Below, one piece after another: positions 1 to 7,322 of a stretch of 9,034 nt of DNA (position 1 is the first letter of the stretch; every line of letters begins with the position of its first letter). The DNA comes from Paracoccaceae bacterium. Lineage in GTDB: Bacteria; Pseudomonadota; Alphaproteobacteria; Rhodobacterales; Rhodobacteraceae. The DNA is taken from the NCBI GenBank assembly GCA_026984895.1, contig JALSRF010000383.1, forward strand, positions 1 through 9,034. The letters run 5' to 3'. The position numbers and the translations under genes are program-made. Below the pieces are notes generated by a model. That model was not told the origin of the DNA. It saw only the letters and a list, made by a program, of their open reading frames with translations, and made no database searches.

Positions 1-210
1 AACCATCCCCCCCCGCAGTCGCACGCGCACGCGCAGCCGCGCCCGCGCGGCCAGGTGCGGCCAGGTCCTGTCGCCGCCGGGCCACGCCCGGCCGCAACGA
101 AAGACGCCGGGCAGGACAGGAAAGGCAACGCGCCGGCGCAGGAGTTGCGGCAGGGGCGGCGGCAGGGGCCGTGCCAGGGTCAGCGCCGCGGGGCCGGCAT
201 CGGCCGGGCG
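1..210. other. GC-rich left edge, no gene supported
   Basis: This is the region downstream of the LysR-family gene up to the window edge. It is extremely GC-rich, so frames stay open by chance, but none shows a recognisable protein family or a ribosome-binding site. Visible structure: a perfect tandem 10-base repeat GCGGCCAGGT at 47-56 and 57-66; a hairpin GCCGGGC-CAC-GCCCGGC at 76-92, enclosed by complementary CCTGTC (67-72) and GACAGG (115-120); and a small hairpin GGCCG-GCAT-CGGCC at 192-205, six bases past the regulator's stop codon on the minus strand. None is followed by a T tract on either strand, so no intrinsic terminator can be claimed. The edge could also hold the end of a neighbouring gene that I cannot recognise. 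Confidence 0.5.
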
Positions 211-1104
211 TCAGCACAGATAGGGCGCCAGGCTTTCCCGGAAGGCTTCGACAAACTCCAGCGTGATCATCGACACGGGGGAATGCGTCGGGTGCAGCAG
301 CGTCAGCCGGTGCGGCGTCGCTGGCGCGAAGGGGCGCAGGAGCAGGCCGCGGCTTTCGTATTCGCGTGCGTCGATCTCGCTCACCACCGAGACGCCGACG
401 CCCTCGGCCACCAGCATGCAGGCGGCGGTAAACTGGCGCACCTCGACAAGCGAGGGCAACGTGATCCCGGCGGAAAGGAACCGCGTTTCGAGCGCCCGGA
501 AAAACGGGCTGTCGCGGCGCGTGTGGATCATCCGTTCGCGGGCCAGATCGGCCGGGGTGATCCGGGCCTTTTCGGCCAGGGCATGCCCGCGCGGCAGGAT
601 GCAGACCGTGCGGATGTCCAGCGTCTCGGCCTCGACCGCGGGGTGATCGTTGAAGCCGTCGGTGATCCCGAAATGATATTGCTCGCCGATGATCCATTCC
701 AGGATGCGTTCCGGTCGGTCGGGTTCGATGGTGACGGTAACCCCGGGCCGGTTGCGCAGAAACCGCGCGACCACGCCGGGCAGGTGGCTGGTGGCAAAGC
801 CGGGCAGGCAGGCGATACGCAGATGGCCGGCCTTGCGTTCGTGCAGGTCCTTGGTCAGTTCCTCTATGTGGCGCACGCTGGCCAGCAGCCTGTCCACCTC
901 GCCCAGCAGGTAGCGCGATTCCTGGGTCGGCACCAGCCGGCCGCCCCGGCGCTGGAACAGCTCGAAGCCGACCTCGCCGGAAAAATCGCGCAACAGCCGG
1001 CTGACCGCGGGCTGCGACACCGACAGTTCCTCGGCCGCGCGGGTGATATTGCCCGAACGCGACACCGCGCGGAACGCTTCCAACTGCCTTAACCGTATGG
1101 CCAT
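211..1104 (-). CDS. LysR-family transcriptional regulator, divergent from the ugp operon
   Basis: This is a 297-residue LysR-type regulator, the usual family length. An N-terminal winged helix-turn-helix (about residues 3-62) contains the typical NITRAAEELSVSQPAVSRLL stretch at 19-38. A linker helix follows, then a substrate-binding domain from about residue 90 that opens with GHLRIACLPG and contains the family-typical segment VAEGVGVSVVSE. By eye it resembles the NocR/OccR side of the family, but I cannot name an inducer. I chose the ATG at 1104 because GGAG lies 5 bases upstream and the HTH begins at once, as is normal. An in-frame ATG at 1137 would add 11 residues and has no good Shine-Dalgarno sequence; a longer extension would run into ugpB. 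Its promoter lies in the shared AT-rich island. Divergent placement is the classic arrangement for a LysR protein controlling its neighbour and itself, so control of the ugp operon is a reasonable inference, not shown. Confidence 0.9.
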   Translation of the reverse strand: MAIRLRQLEAFRAVSRSGNITRAAEELSVSQPAVSRLLRDFSGEVGFELFQRRGGRLVPTQESRYLLGEVDRLLASVRHIEELTKDLHERKAGHLRIACLPGFATSHLPGVVARFLRNRPGVTVTIEPDRPERILEWIIGEQYHFGITDGFNDHPAVEAETLDIRTVCILPRGHALAEKARITPADLARERMIHTRRDSPFFRALETRFLSAGITLPSLVEVRQFTAACMLVAEGVGVSVVSEIDAREYESRGLLLRPFAPATPHRLTLLHPTHSPVSMITLEFVEAFRESLAPYLC

Positions 1105-1146
1105 CGCGGCTCCGGCGGGCCCAACCCGGTGATCCATGCGAAAATC

Positions 1147-1174
1147 ATAATATGACATTATAATTACTGTCATA
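1147..1174. promoter_or_regulatory. Overlapping inverted repeats, candidate LysR operator
   Basis: Two symmetric elements overlap here. ATAAT-N5-ATTAT (1147-1161) is a 15-base palindrome containing T1148-N11-A1160, the general recognition form of LysR-type regulators. TATGACA-N10-TGTCATA (1151-1157 and 1168-1174) is a perfect 7-base inverted repeat, and its right arm is part of the Pho-box-like element. A further 10-base palindrome TTCAATTGAA lies at 1180-1189, and CATAA/TTATG arms at 1171-1175 and 1190-1194 form another symmetric pair. AT-rich DNA produces such symmetry easily, so which, if any, is the true operator is uncertain. Confidence 0.45.
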
Positions 1175-1184
1175 AAACTTTCAA
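1157..1184 (-). promoter_or_regulatory. Predicted sigma70-type promoter of the LysR gene
   Basis: On the minus strand a -35 element TTGAAA (1184-1179, five of six consensus bases) is separated by 16 bases from a perfect -10 element TATAAT (1162-1157). Transcription would start near 1150 and leave a leader of about 46 bases before the ATG at 1104. The -35 box lies entirely inside the second half of the Pho-box-like element read from the other strand, and the -10 box overlaps a LysR-type palindrome. Occupation by PhoB or by the LysR protein would therefore be expected to block this promoter. Seen by pattern matching only. Confidence 0.65.
1167..1184 (+). promoter_or_regulatory. Pho box (PhoB-binding site) upstream of ugpB
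   Basis: The 18 bases read CTGTCAT, then AAAA, then CTTTCAA. The enterobacterial Pho-box consensus is CTGTCAT-AWAW-CTGTCAY, so 16 of 18 positions agree. The first half-site and the spacer are perfect; the second has T for G at its third base and A for Y at its last. It points toward ugpB, whose start lies 120 bases downstream. The ugp operon is a known PhoB target in E. coli and in rhizobia, which makes the match far more credible than an isolated hit. A weak -10 candidate TATGTT lies at 1191-1196, nearer than the roughly 10-base gap usual for PhoB promoters, so the exact transcription start is unclear. No further 11-base-spaced half-sites are evident on either side. Confidence 0.7.
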
Positions 1185-1303
1185 TTGAATTATGTTTCGA
1201 CCCGTGGTTTCCTGTTACCGCGATGATCGGGCAAGGCCGGGGGCACAGACAAGCCGGGGCCTGAAGCGCGATTGCTCTGTTCAACATCTGGGAGTCTCTC
1301 AAA
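1185..1303 (+). other. Leader region of the ugp operon
   Basis: This is the stretch between the Pho-box-like element and the ugpB start. Its first 12 bases belong to the AT-rich island; the rest is GC-rich. I see no convincing upstream peptide, riboswitch-like fold or strong hairpin. It ends with the Shine-Dalgarno sequence GGGAG at 1290-1294, nine bases before the ugpB ATG. Confidence 0.4.
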
Positions 1304-2608
1304 ATGAAACATGCTGGAATTCGAGCGCTGGTGGCGGGGGTCGCCCTGTCCTTTGCCACCTCCGCCATGGCACAGGTCGAAGTGCAGTGGTGGCACGCCA
1401 TGGGCGGCGCCAACGGCGAGCGCGTCGACAAGATCGCCGCCGACTTCAACGCGATGCAGTCGGATTACAAGATCGTGCCCGTCTACAAGGGCAACTACAC
1501 CGAAACCATGACCGCGGCGATCGCCGCCTTCCGCGCCCACAAACAGCCCGCCATCGTGCAGGTGTTCGAGGTGGGCACGGCCACCATGATGGCGGCCAAG
1601 GGCGCGGTCTACCCGGTGGAAGACCTGATGAACGACACCGGCACGCCGTTCGACAAGTCGGGCTATCTGCCGGCGGTGATTTCCTACTACCAGACCCCGG
1701 AAGGCAAGCTGCTGTCGATGCCGTTCAACAGCTCGACCCCGGTTCTGTGGTACAACAAGGACGCGCTGGATGCGGCCGGCGCCAAGGTGCCCACCACCTG
1801 GGACGAGGTCGAGGACGCCGCGAAGAAGCTGGTCGCCAACGGCATGAAGTGCGGCTATTCCTTCGGCTGGCAGTCCTGGGTGATGATCGAGAACTATTCC
1901 GCCTGGCACAACCTGCCGATCGGCACCAAGGAAAACGGCTTTGCCGGCCTTGATACGGAATTCACCTTCAACAACGACGCGGTTGAAAACCGGCTGCAGA
2001 AGATCGCCGATTCGCAGAAGGATCATCTGTTCGTCTACGGCGGCCGGCGCGGCGACAGCCTGCCGATGTTCACCAACGGCGAATGCGGCATGTGGATGAA
2101 CTCCTCTGCCTACTACGGCGGGATCAAGAAACAGGCCAAGTTCAACTTCGGCCAGACCATGCTGCCGCTTGATACCGCGGTGGCCGACAAGCCCCAGAAC
2201 TCGATCATCGGCGGCGCCACGCTGTGGGTGCTCAAGGGGCGCCCGCAAGAAGAATACAAGGGCGTTGCCGAATTCCTGCACTACCTGTCCTCGCCCGAGG
2301 TCCAGGCCTGGTGGCACCAGGAAACCGGCTATGTGCCGATCACCACGGCGGCCTACAAGCTGTCGCAGGAACAGGGGTTCTATGACAGCAACCCGGGCAC
2401 CGACACCGCGATCAAGGAGCTCAGCCTGAATACGCCGACGCCCAACTCCAAGGGGCTGCGGTTCGGCAATTTCGTGCAGATCCGCGACATCATCAACGAA
2501 GAGATGGAAGCGCTCTGGGCCGGTGACAAGACCGCGAAAGAAGCCATGGATTCGGCCGTGCAGCGCGGCAACGTTCTGCTGCGCAAGTTCGAGCGTTCGG
2601 CCCGGTAG
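1304..2608 (+). CDS. ugpB: UgpB, periplasmic sn-glycerol-3-phosphate/glycerophosphodiester binding protein
   Basis: This is the substrate-capturing component of the Ugp ABC importer, acting in the periplasm. The protein has 434 residues (E. coli UgpB about 438). It opens with a Sec signal peptide (KHAGIR, a hydrophobic core, then SAMA before Q24; likely cleavage after residue 23). The mature protein follows E. coli UgpB as I know it throughout: WWHAMGG at 29-35, KGNY at 62-65, EVGTATMM at 89-96, FNSSTPVLWYNKD at 141-153, the tryptophan pair W189/W192 in GWQSW that should correspond to the ligand-stacking pair, then GFYDSNPG and KGLRFGNFVQIR near the C-terminus. E. coli UgpB binds glycerol-3-phosphate and glycerophosphocholine; the ligand is inferred here from overall similarity. 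GGGAG sits nine bases before the ATG. First gene of the operon, behind the Pho-box-like site and followed by a stem-loop before ugpA. Confidence 0.95.
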   Translation: MKHAGIRALVAGVALSFATSAMAQVEVQWWHAMGGANGERVDKIAADFNAMQSDYKIVPVYKGNYTETMTAAIAAFRAHKQPAIVQVFEVGTATMMAAKGAVYPVEDLMNDTGTPFDKSGYLPAVISYYQTPEGKLLSMPFNSSTPVLWYNKDALDAAGAKVPTTWDEVEDAAKKLVANGMKCGYSFGWQSWVMIENYSAWHNLPIGTKENGFAGLDTEFTFNNDAVENRLQKIADSQKDHLFVYGGRRGDSLPMFTNGECGMWMNSSAYYGGIKKQAKFNFGQTMLPLDTAVADKPQNSIIGGATLWVLKGRPQEEYKGVAEFLHYLSSPEVQAWWHQETGYVPITTAAYKLSQEQGFYDSNPGTDTAIKELSLNTPTPNSKGLRFGNFVQIRDIINEEMEALWAGDKTAKEAMDSAVQRGNVLLRKFERSAR

Positions 2609-2627
2609 AGCCGCTTTTCGCAAACCC

Positions 2628-2653
2628 GCGTCGCCCGCACCGGCGGGCGGCGC
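2628..2653 (+). other. Intercistronic stem-loop between ugpB and ugpA
   Basis: Bases 2628-2638 pair with 2643-2653 in an 11-base-pair stem (core CGCCCGC with GCGGGCG, one T·G pair) closed by a 4-base loop ACCG. It lies 20 bases after the ugpB stop and 24 bases before the ugpA GTG. No T tract follows, so it is more likely a transcript-stabilising or processing hairpin than a full terminator. Such structures behind binding-protein genes commonly allow more binding protein than membrane components to be made. That role here is inference. Confidence 0.55.
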
Positions 2654-2677
2654 ACCTGCTGTTGTTGAGGACCGGTC

Positions 2678-3559
2678 GTGCTGAAACGCGTTCATTTCCC
2701 GGCGTCGATCCTGCCCTATCTGCTGGTCGCCCCGCAGGTAATCATCACGCTGGTGTTCTTCATCTGGCCGGCCAGCCAGGCGCTGTGGCAATCGATGCTG
2801 GTGCAGGATGCCTTCGGGCTGTCCACGCAGTTCGTCTGGTTCGAGAATTTCCAGGCGCTTCTTGCCGATCCGTTGTATCTGGCCTCCTTCAAGCGCACGG
2901 CCTTCTTTTCGGTCGCGGTCGCGCTGCTGTCGATGTCCTATGCGCTGGTGCTGGCGGGGTTCGCCGACCGGGTCGTGCGCGGGGCGATGACCTATCGCAC
3001 CCTGCTGATCTGGCCCTATGCGGTTGCGCCGGTGCTGGCCGGGGCATTGTGGGTGTTCATGTTCAACCCGACCCTGGGGATACTGTCCTACGGGCTGGAA
3101 CTTGTGGGCTATGACTGGAATCACAAGGTCAACGGCGGGCAGGCGATGGCGCTGGTGATCATGGCGGCGGCATGGAAACAGGTGGCCTACAACTTCCTGT
3201 TCTACCTGGCGGCGATGCAGTCGATCCCGCGTTCGGTGGTCGAGGCCGCGGCCATCGACGGCGCCGGGCCGATGAAACGGTTCTGGACCATCATCTTCCC
3301 GCTGATTTCTCCGACCACCTTCTTCCTGCTGGTGATCAATGCGGTCTATGCGTTTTTCGACACCTTCGGCATCATCCATGCCATCACGCAGGGCGGTCCG
3401 AGCAATGCCACCACCATTCTGGTCTACAAGGTGTTCAACGACGGTTTCGTCGGGCTCGACCTGGGAAGTTCGGCGGCGCAATCGGTGATCCTCATGGTGC
3501 TGGTCATCGCCATGACGGTGGTGCAGTTCAAGTTCATCGAGCGAAAGGTCGAATACTGA
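2678..3559 (+). CDS. ugpA: UgpA, membrane permease of the Ugp importer
   Basis: This 293-residue inner-membrane permease (E. coli UgpA about 295) would pair with UgpE to form the translocation pore. Six hydrophobic segments are apparent, at about 11-31, 74-96, 107-129, 157-180, 210-230 and 266-284. The cytoplasmic EAA loop that docks on the ATPase is clear: EAAAIDGAG at 189-197, followed by FWTIIFPL. QGGP at 238-241, before the last membrane segment, is typical of the MalF-type carbohydrate permease group. The start is GTG at 2678, supported by GAGG at 2667-2670 seven bases upstream; the in-frame sequence from there (LKRVHFPASILPYLL) matches the usual short N-terminus. Its TGA overlaps the ugpE ATG by one base (TGATG), implying translational coupling. 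Confidence 0.94.
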   Translation: MLKRVHFPASILPYLLVAPQVIITLVFFIWPASQALWQSMLVQDAFGLSTQFVWFENFQALLADPLYLASFKRTAFFSVAVALLSMSYALVLAGFADRVVRGAMTYRTLLIWPYAVAPVLAGALWVFMFNPTLGILSYGLELVGYDWNHKVNGGQAMALVIMAAAWKQVAYNFLFYLAAMQSIPRSVVEAAAIDGAGPMKRFWTIIFPLISPTTFFLLVINAVYAFFDTFGIIHAITQGGPSNATTILVYKVFNDGFVGLDLGSSAAQSVILMVLVIAMTVVQFKFIERKVEY

Positions 3560-4410
3560 TGGTCGAAAATCGCCGCATCCTCGATCTGGTCACCCACCTG
3601 GTCCTGATCCTGGGGGTGGCGCTCATCGCGCTGCCGATCTGGATTACCTTCGTTGCCGCCTCGCACGACGAAGTGCGCATGACCCAGGTGCCGCTGCCGC
3701 TGCTGCCCGGCGACCAGTTCTTCGTGAACCTCAAGGCCACGCTGCTGGGCTCGGGCCTTTCGGGCACCGAAACCGCGCCGGTCTGGCAACTGATGCTGAA
3801 CTCGCTGATCATGGCGCTGTCCATTGCCATCGGCAAGATCGCCATTTCGATCATCTCGGCCTTTGCCATCGTCTATTTCAGGTTCCCGTTTCGCATGGGG
3901 TTCTTCTGGATGATCTTCATCACCCTGATGTTGCCCGTCGAAGTGCGCATCGTGCCCACCTTCGAGGTGGTTTCCCGGCTGGGCATGCTCAACACCTATG
4001 CCGGACTGTCGATACCGCTGATCGCCTCGGCCACGGCCACCTTCATGTTCCGCCAGGTGTTTCTCACCATCCCCGACGAGATGCTTGAAAGCGCGCGTGT
4101 CGATGGGGCCGGTCCGATGCGCTTCTTCCGCGATATCCTGCTGCCGCTCAGCCGGACCAACATTGCCGCGCTGTTCGTGATCATGTTCATCTATGGCTGG
4201 AACCAGTATCTGTGGCCGCTACTGATCACCACCGACAGCAACATGGGAACGATTGTCGTTTCGATAAAGCAGATGCTGGAAGCGGCCGAACAGTCCCCGC
4301 AGTGGAACATCATCATGATGACCGCGCTGCTGGCAATGCTGCCGCCGATCCTGGTGGTGATCTTCATGCAGAAGCTCTTTGTCAAGGGCCTCACCGAAAC
4401 CGACAAGTAG
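3559..4410 (+). CDS. ugpE: UgpE, second membrane permease of the Ugp importer
   Basis: This 283-residue permease (E. coli UgpE about 281) belongs to the MalG-type half of carbohydrate ABC importers. The first membrane helix spans about 12-34, others lie at about 77-107, 113-132, 147-167 and 200-220, and the last at about 254-274. The EAA loop reads ESARVDGAG at 177-185, then FFRDILLPLS. The segments LPVEVRIVPTFEVV and YGWNQYLWPLLIT are typical of UgpE. A long soluble insertion between helices 1 and 2 carries the SGTETAPVWQLMLNS stretch. I chose the ATG at 3559, which shares a base with the ugpA stop, although the frame is open further upstream inside ugpA, because it gives the family length. 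The ugpC ATG follows after a 9-base gap. Confidence 0.94.
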   Translation: MVENRRILDLVTHLVLILGVALIALPIWITFVAASHDEVRMTQVPLPLLPGDQFFVNLKATLLGSGLSGTETAPVWQLMLNSLIMALSIAIGKIAISIISAFAIVYFRFPFRMGFFWMIFITLMLPVEVRIVPTFEVVSRLGMLNTYAGLSIPLIASATATFMFRQVFLTIPDEMLESARVDGAGPMRFFRDILLPLSRTNIAALFVIMFIYGWNQYLWPLLITTDSNMGTIVVSIKQMLEAAEQSPQWNIIMMTALLAMLPPILVVIFMQKLFVKGLTETDK

Positions 4411-4419
4411 GACAGGCAC

Positions 4420-5468
<1,049 letters not shown>

Positions 5469-5469
<1 letters not shown>

Positions 5470-6464
5470 TGGCCGACACCGACCCGCTATCGCAACTGCG
5501 CGGACGCCCCGGGATCATTCGCCTGCACGGGCATCGCGGCGCCCGGGGGGTGCTGCCGGAAAACACCCTGGTTTCCATGCGCCATGCACTGGACTGCCGG
5601 CTCAACGCGGTGGAATTCGACGTCAGGTTTTCGCGCGACGCGGTTCCCGTCGTCACCCACGACGCCCGCCTGTCGCCCGATATCGCCCGCGGTCCCGACG
5701 GCCGCTGGCTGGACGCGCCGGGACCGGCGGTGAACAGCCTGCCCCTGCGCGAGATCAGGCAATACCGCGTCGGAGAACTGCGCCCCGGCTCTGCCTATGC
5801 CGCGCGCTTTTGCGATCAGGCCATGGTGCCCGAAACCGCCATCCCGACACTTGACGAGGTTGCCGCCCTGCTGGCCGGGGACGACAGGCGCGGCGTCTGG
5901 CTCAACCTGGAAATCAAGTGGGACCCGCATCAGGACCCGGACGCCTTGCCGCCCGAAAGGGCGATCGGGGCGATTCTGGATGTGCTTGGCGCGCGCGCAA
6001 TGCTCGGGCGCACCCTGATCCAGAGCTTCGACTGGCGCCTGCTGCAAGAGCTTGCGCGCCAGGCCCCCGAGGTGGCGCGCTCGGCGCTGAGCGCCCTGCC
6101 CCGCCCGGCCCTTGGCCGCCCCGGCAACGTTTTCCCGGCATCGCCGCTGCTGGCCGGGTTTTCACCGGACGATTTTGCCGGCTCGCTGCCCCGCATGGTG
6201 CAGGCCACCGGTGCCGCCGTCTGGAGCCCGCGCCACAGCGACCTGACCGACGACGACCTGACGCTTGCCCATGAACTGGGGCTGATCGTCAACACCTGGA
6301 CCGTGAACGCCGCGAAAGACATCGACCGGATGATCGAACTTGGCGTAGACGGAATCATCACCGACTATCCGGGACGCGCCCAGCAACGCCTTGCCGCCCG
6401 GTCCATGTCCTGGCGCGCGGGCTGGCCGGCGGCGCCGCAACCGGAGCAGCGGCTTGGATCCTGA
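5469..6464 (+). CDS. ugpQ: UgpQ-type cytoplasmic glycerophosphodiester phosphodiesterase
   Basis: This enzyme hydrolyses glycerophosphodiesters (glycerophosphocholine, -ethanolamine and similar) to glycerol-3-phosphate and the free alcohol, using a divalent metal. The GDPD signature is complete: HRGA at 22-25, PENT at 30-33, metal ligands E49 and D51 in VEFDV, catalytic H64 in THD, a third acidic ligand E148 with K150 in NLEIK, and the C-terminal NTWTVN (275-280) and DGIITDYP (294-301) of the TIM barrel. There is no signal peptide, which fits cytoplasmic action on imported substrate. At 331 residues it is much longer than E. coli UgpQ (247). The extra length is partly an insertion at about 70-125, where many relatives have a shorter loop, and partly a C-terminal tail beyond 302 rich in Ala, Arg, Pro and Trp. 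The start overlaps the ugpC stop by one base; the 3' end overlaps the next gene by 11 bases. Confidence 0.92.
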
Positions 6465-7299
6465 CCGCAGACGCGCCCTGGCAGAACAGATCGCCCGGCA
6501 GGCGGGCAGCCGCGCGCTTGCGCGTTTTCGCCGGATCGATGAATTGTCCATCGAAAGCAAGGGCCACCAGGACTTCGTAAGCGATGCCGACCGCGCGGTG
6601 GAGCACGGCATCCGCGCCGCTCTGGCGCGCGCCTGCCCCGACGATGCCATCGTCGGCGAGGAACACCCCGCCAGCGCCGGCAACTCGGGCTTTACCTGGG
6701 TGATCGACCCGATCGACGGAACCGCGAACTTCATCAACGCCATCCCGACCTGGGCGGTGGTGCTGGCCGGCGTCAGCGGCGCAAGGACGCGCATCGGCGT
6801 GATCCACGATCCCTGCCACGATGAAACATTCGTGGCCGTGGCCGGGGGCGGGGCCTGGCTGAACGGCAGGCCGCTGGCCCTGCCCGCCACGGCGGCAATC
6901 TCCCGGGGCAGCATCGGCATCGGCTATTCGAACCGGTGCAGCGCCGCCGGGGTCCGGGACCTTGTCGGCGGCATCATCCGTGCCGGCGGCGTCTTTCAGC
7001 GCAACGCCTCGGGGGCGCTGTCGCTGGCCCATGTCGCCGCAGGCCGCCTTCTGGGCTATGCCGAAGAGCACATGAACGCATGGGACTGCCTGGCCGGACA
7101 GTTGCTGGTGGCCGAAGCAGGCGGCAGGGTCGAACAACAGGACGCCGACAGCATGATCGCGCACGGCGGCCGGGTCATCGCGGCGACGCCGGGGGTGTTC
7201 GACGACCTGGTTCGGATCTGCGACGCGGCCTGGTCCCCGGCGCCGGAGCCGGAGCCGGGGCCGGGGCCGGGGCCGGGGCCGGGGCCGGGGCCGGCCTAG
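6454..7299 (+). CDS. Inositol monophosphatase-family phosphatase at the end of the ugp operon
   Basis: This is a metal-dependent phosphatase of the inositol monophosphatase / fructose-1,6-bisphosphatase superfamily, 281 residues from the chosen start. Seen motifs: K36 and D40 with DAD at 44-46 (the KxxxDxVTxxD region), GEE at 68-70, the metal-binding WVIDPIDGTANF with DPIDGT at 85-90, and the second metal site AWD at 209-211 followed by EAGG at 221-224. All catalytic elements look intact. The start is a probable TTG at 6454, because GGAG lies exactly seven bases upstream and the family-typical N-terminal helix (ALAEQIARQAG) follows; it lies inside the end of ugpQ. The in-frame TTG at 6391 has no better support. 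Substrate unknown: SuhB-like IMPases, histidinol-phosphatases and 3'-phosphoadenosine phosphatases share these motifs. Its place suggests a role in phosphate scavenging or in clearing a phosphorylated product, which is inference. The C-terminus (262-281) is an unusual Pro-Glu/Pro-Gly repeat. Confidence 0.88.
   Translation: MDPDRRRALAEQIARQAGSRALARFRRIDELSIESKGHQDFVSDADRAVEHGIRAALARACPDDAIVGEEHPASAGNSGFTWVIDPIDGTANFINAIPTWAVVLAGVSGARTRIGVIHDPCHDETFVAVAGGGAWLNGRPLALPATAAISRGSIGIGYSNRCSAAGVRDLVGGIIRAGGVFQRNASGALSLAHVAAGRLLGYAEEHMNAWDCLAGQLLVAEAGGRVEQQDADSMIAHGGRVIAATPGVFDDLVRICDAAWSPAPEPEPGPGPGPGPGPGPA
7243..7290 (+). repeat. In-frame hexanucleotide tract: CCGGAG x2 then CCGGGG x6
   Basis: Eight uninterrupted 6-base units encode (Pro-Glu)2(Pro-Gly)6, followed by Pro-Ala and the TAG stop of the phosphatase gene. 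The coding strand carries six runs of four G separated by CC, the G4C2 pattern known to favour G-quadruplexes, so the DNA or mRNA could fold just before the stop codon. Because the unit is six bases, slippage would change tail length by two residues without breaking the frame. The tract lies outside the catalytic fold. Confidence 0.9.
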
Positions 7300-7322
7300 A
7301 GCGTGCCGCGGTCATGCGCATC

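Noticed and set aside
55..1092. 345-residue rightward open frame across the LysR gene
   Set aside because: It is antisense to a complete LysR-family protein, its composition is low-complexity Arg/Gln/Gly/Ala, and it starts in the unstructured left edge.
1159..1164. Perfect TATAAT on the plus strand as a ugp promoter
   Set aside because: No -35-like hexamer lies 16-18 bases upstream, and it would place the Pho-box-like element downstream of the start. The same bases serve better as the minus-strand -10 box, since the sequence is nearly self-complementary.
1105..1449. Longer N-terminus of the LysR protein
   Set aside because: The extension would cover the promoter island and the first 146 bases of ugpB. 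The normal HTH begins right after the ATG at 1104, which has a GGAG.
1190..3481. 763-residue open frame antisense to ugpB and ugpA
   Set aside because: It mirrors two unmistakable genes, has no family-like segments, is rich in Arg, His and Gly as antisense GC-rich frames are, and has no ribosome-binding site.
6391..6453. Upstream TTG (6391) as the phosphatase start
   Set aside because: It would add 21 residues rich in Pro, Gly and Arg, inside ugpQ, with no family similarity. The TTG at 6454 has a well-placed GGAG.
7243..7290. CRISPR or mobile-element repeat
   Set aside because: Units are 6 bases with no spacers and lie inside a coding frame, so this is a simple-sequence tract.
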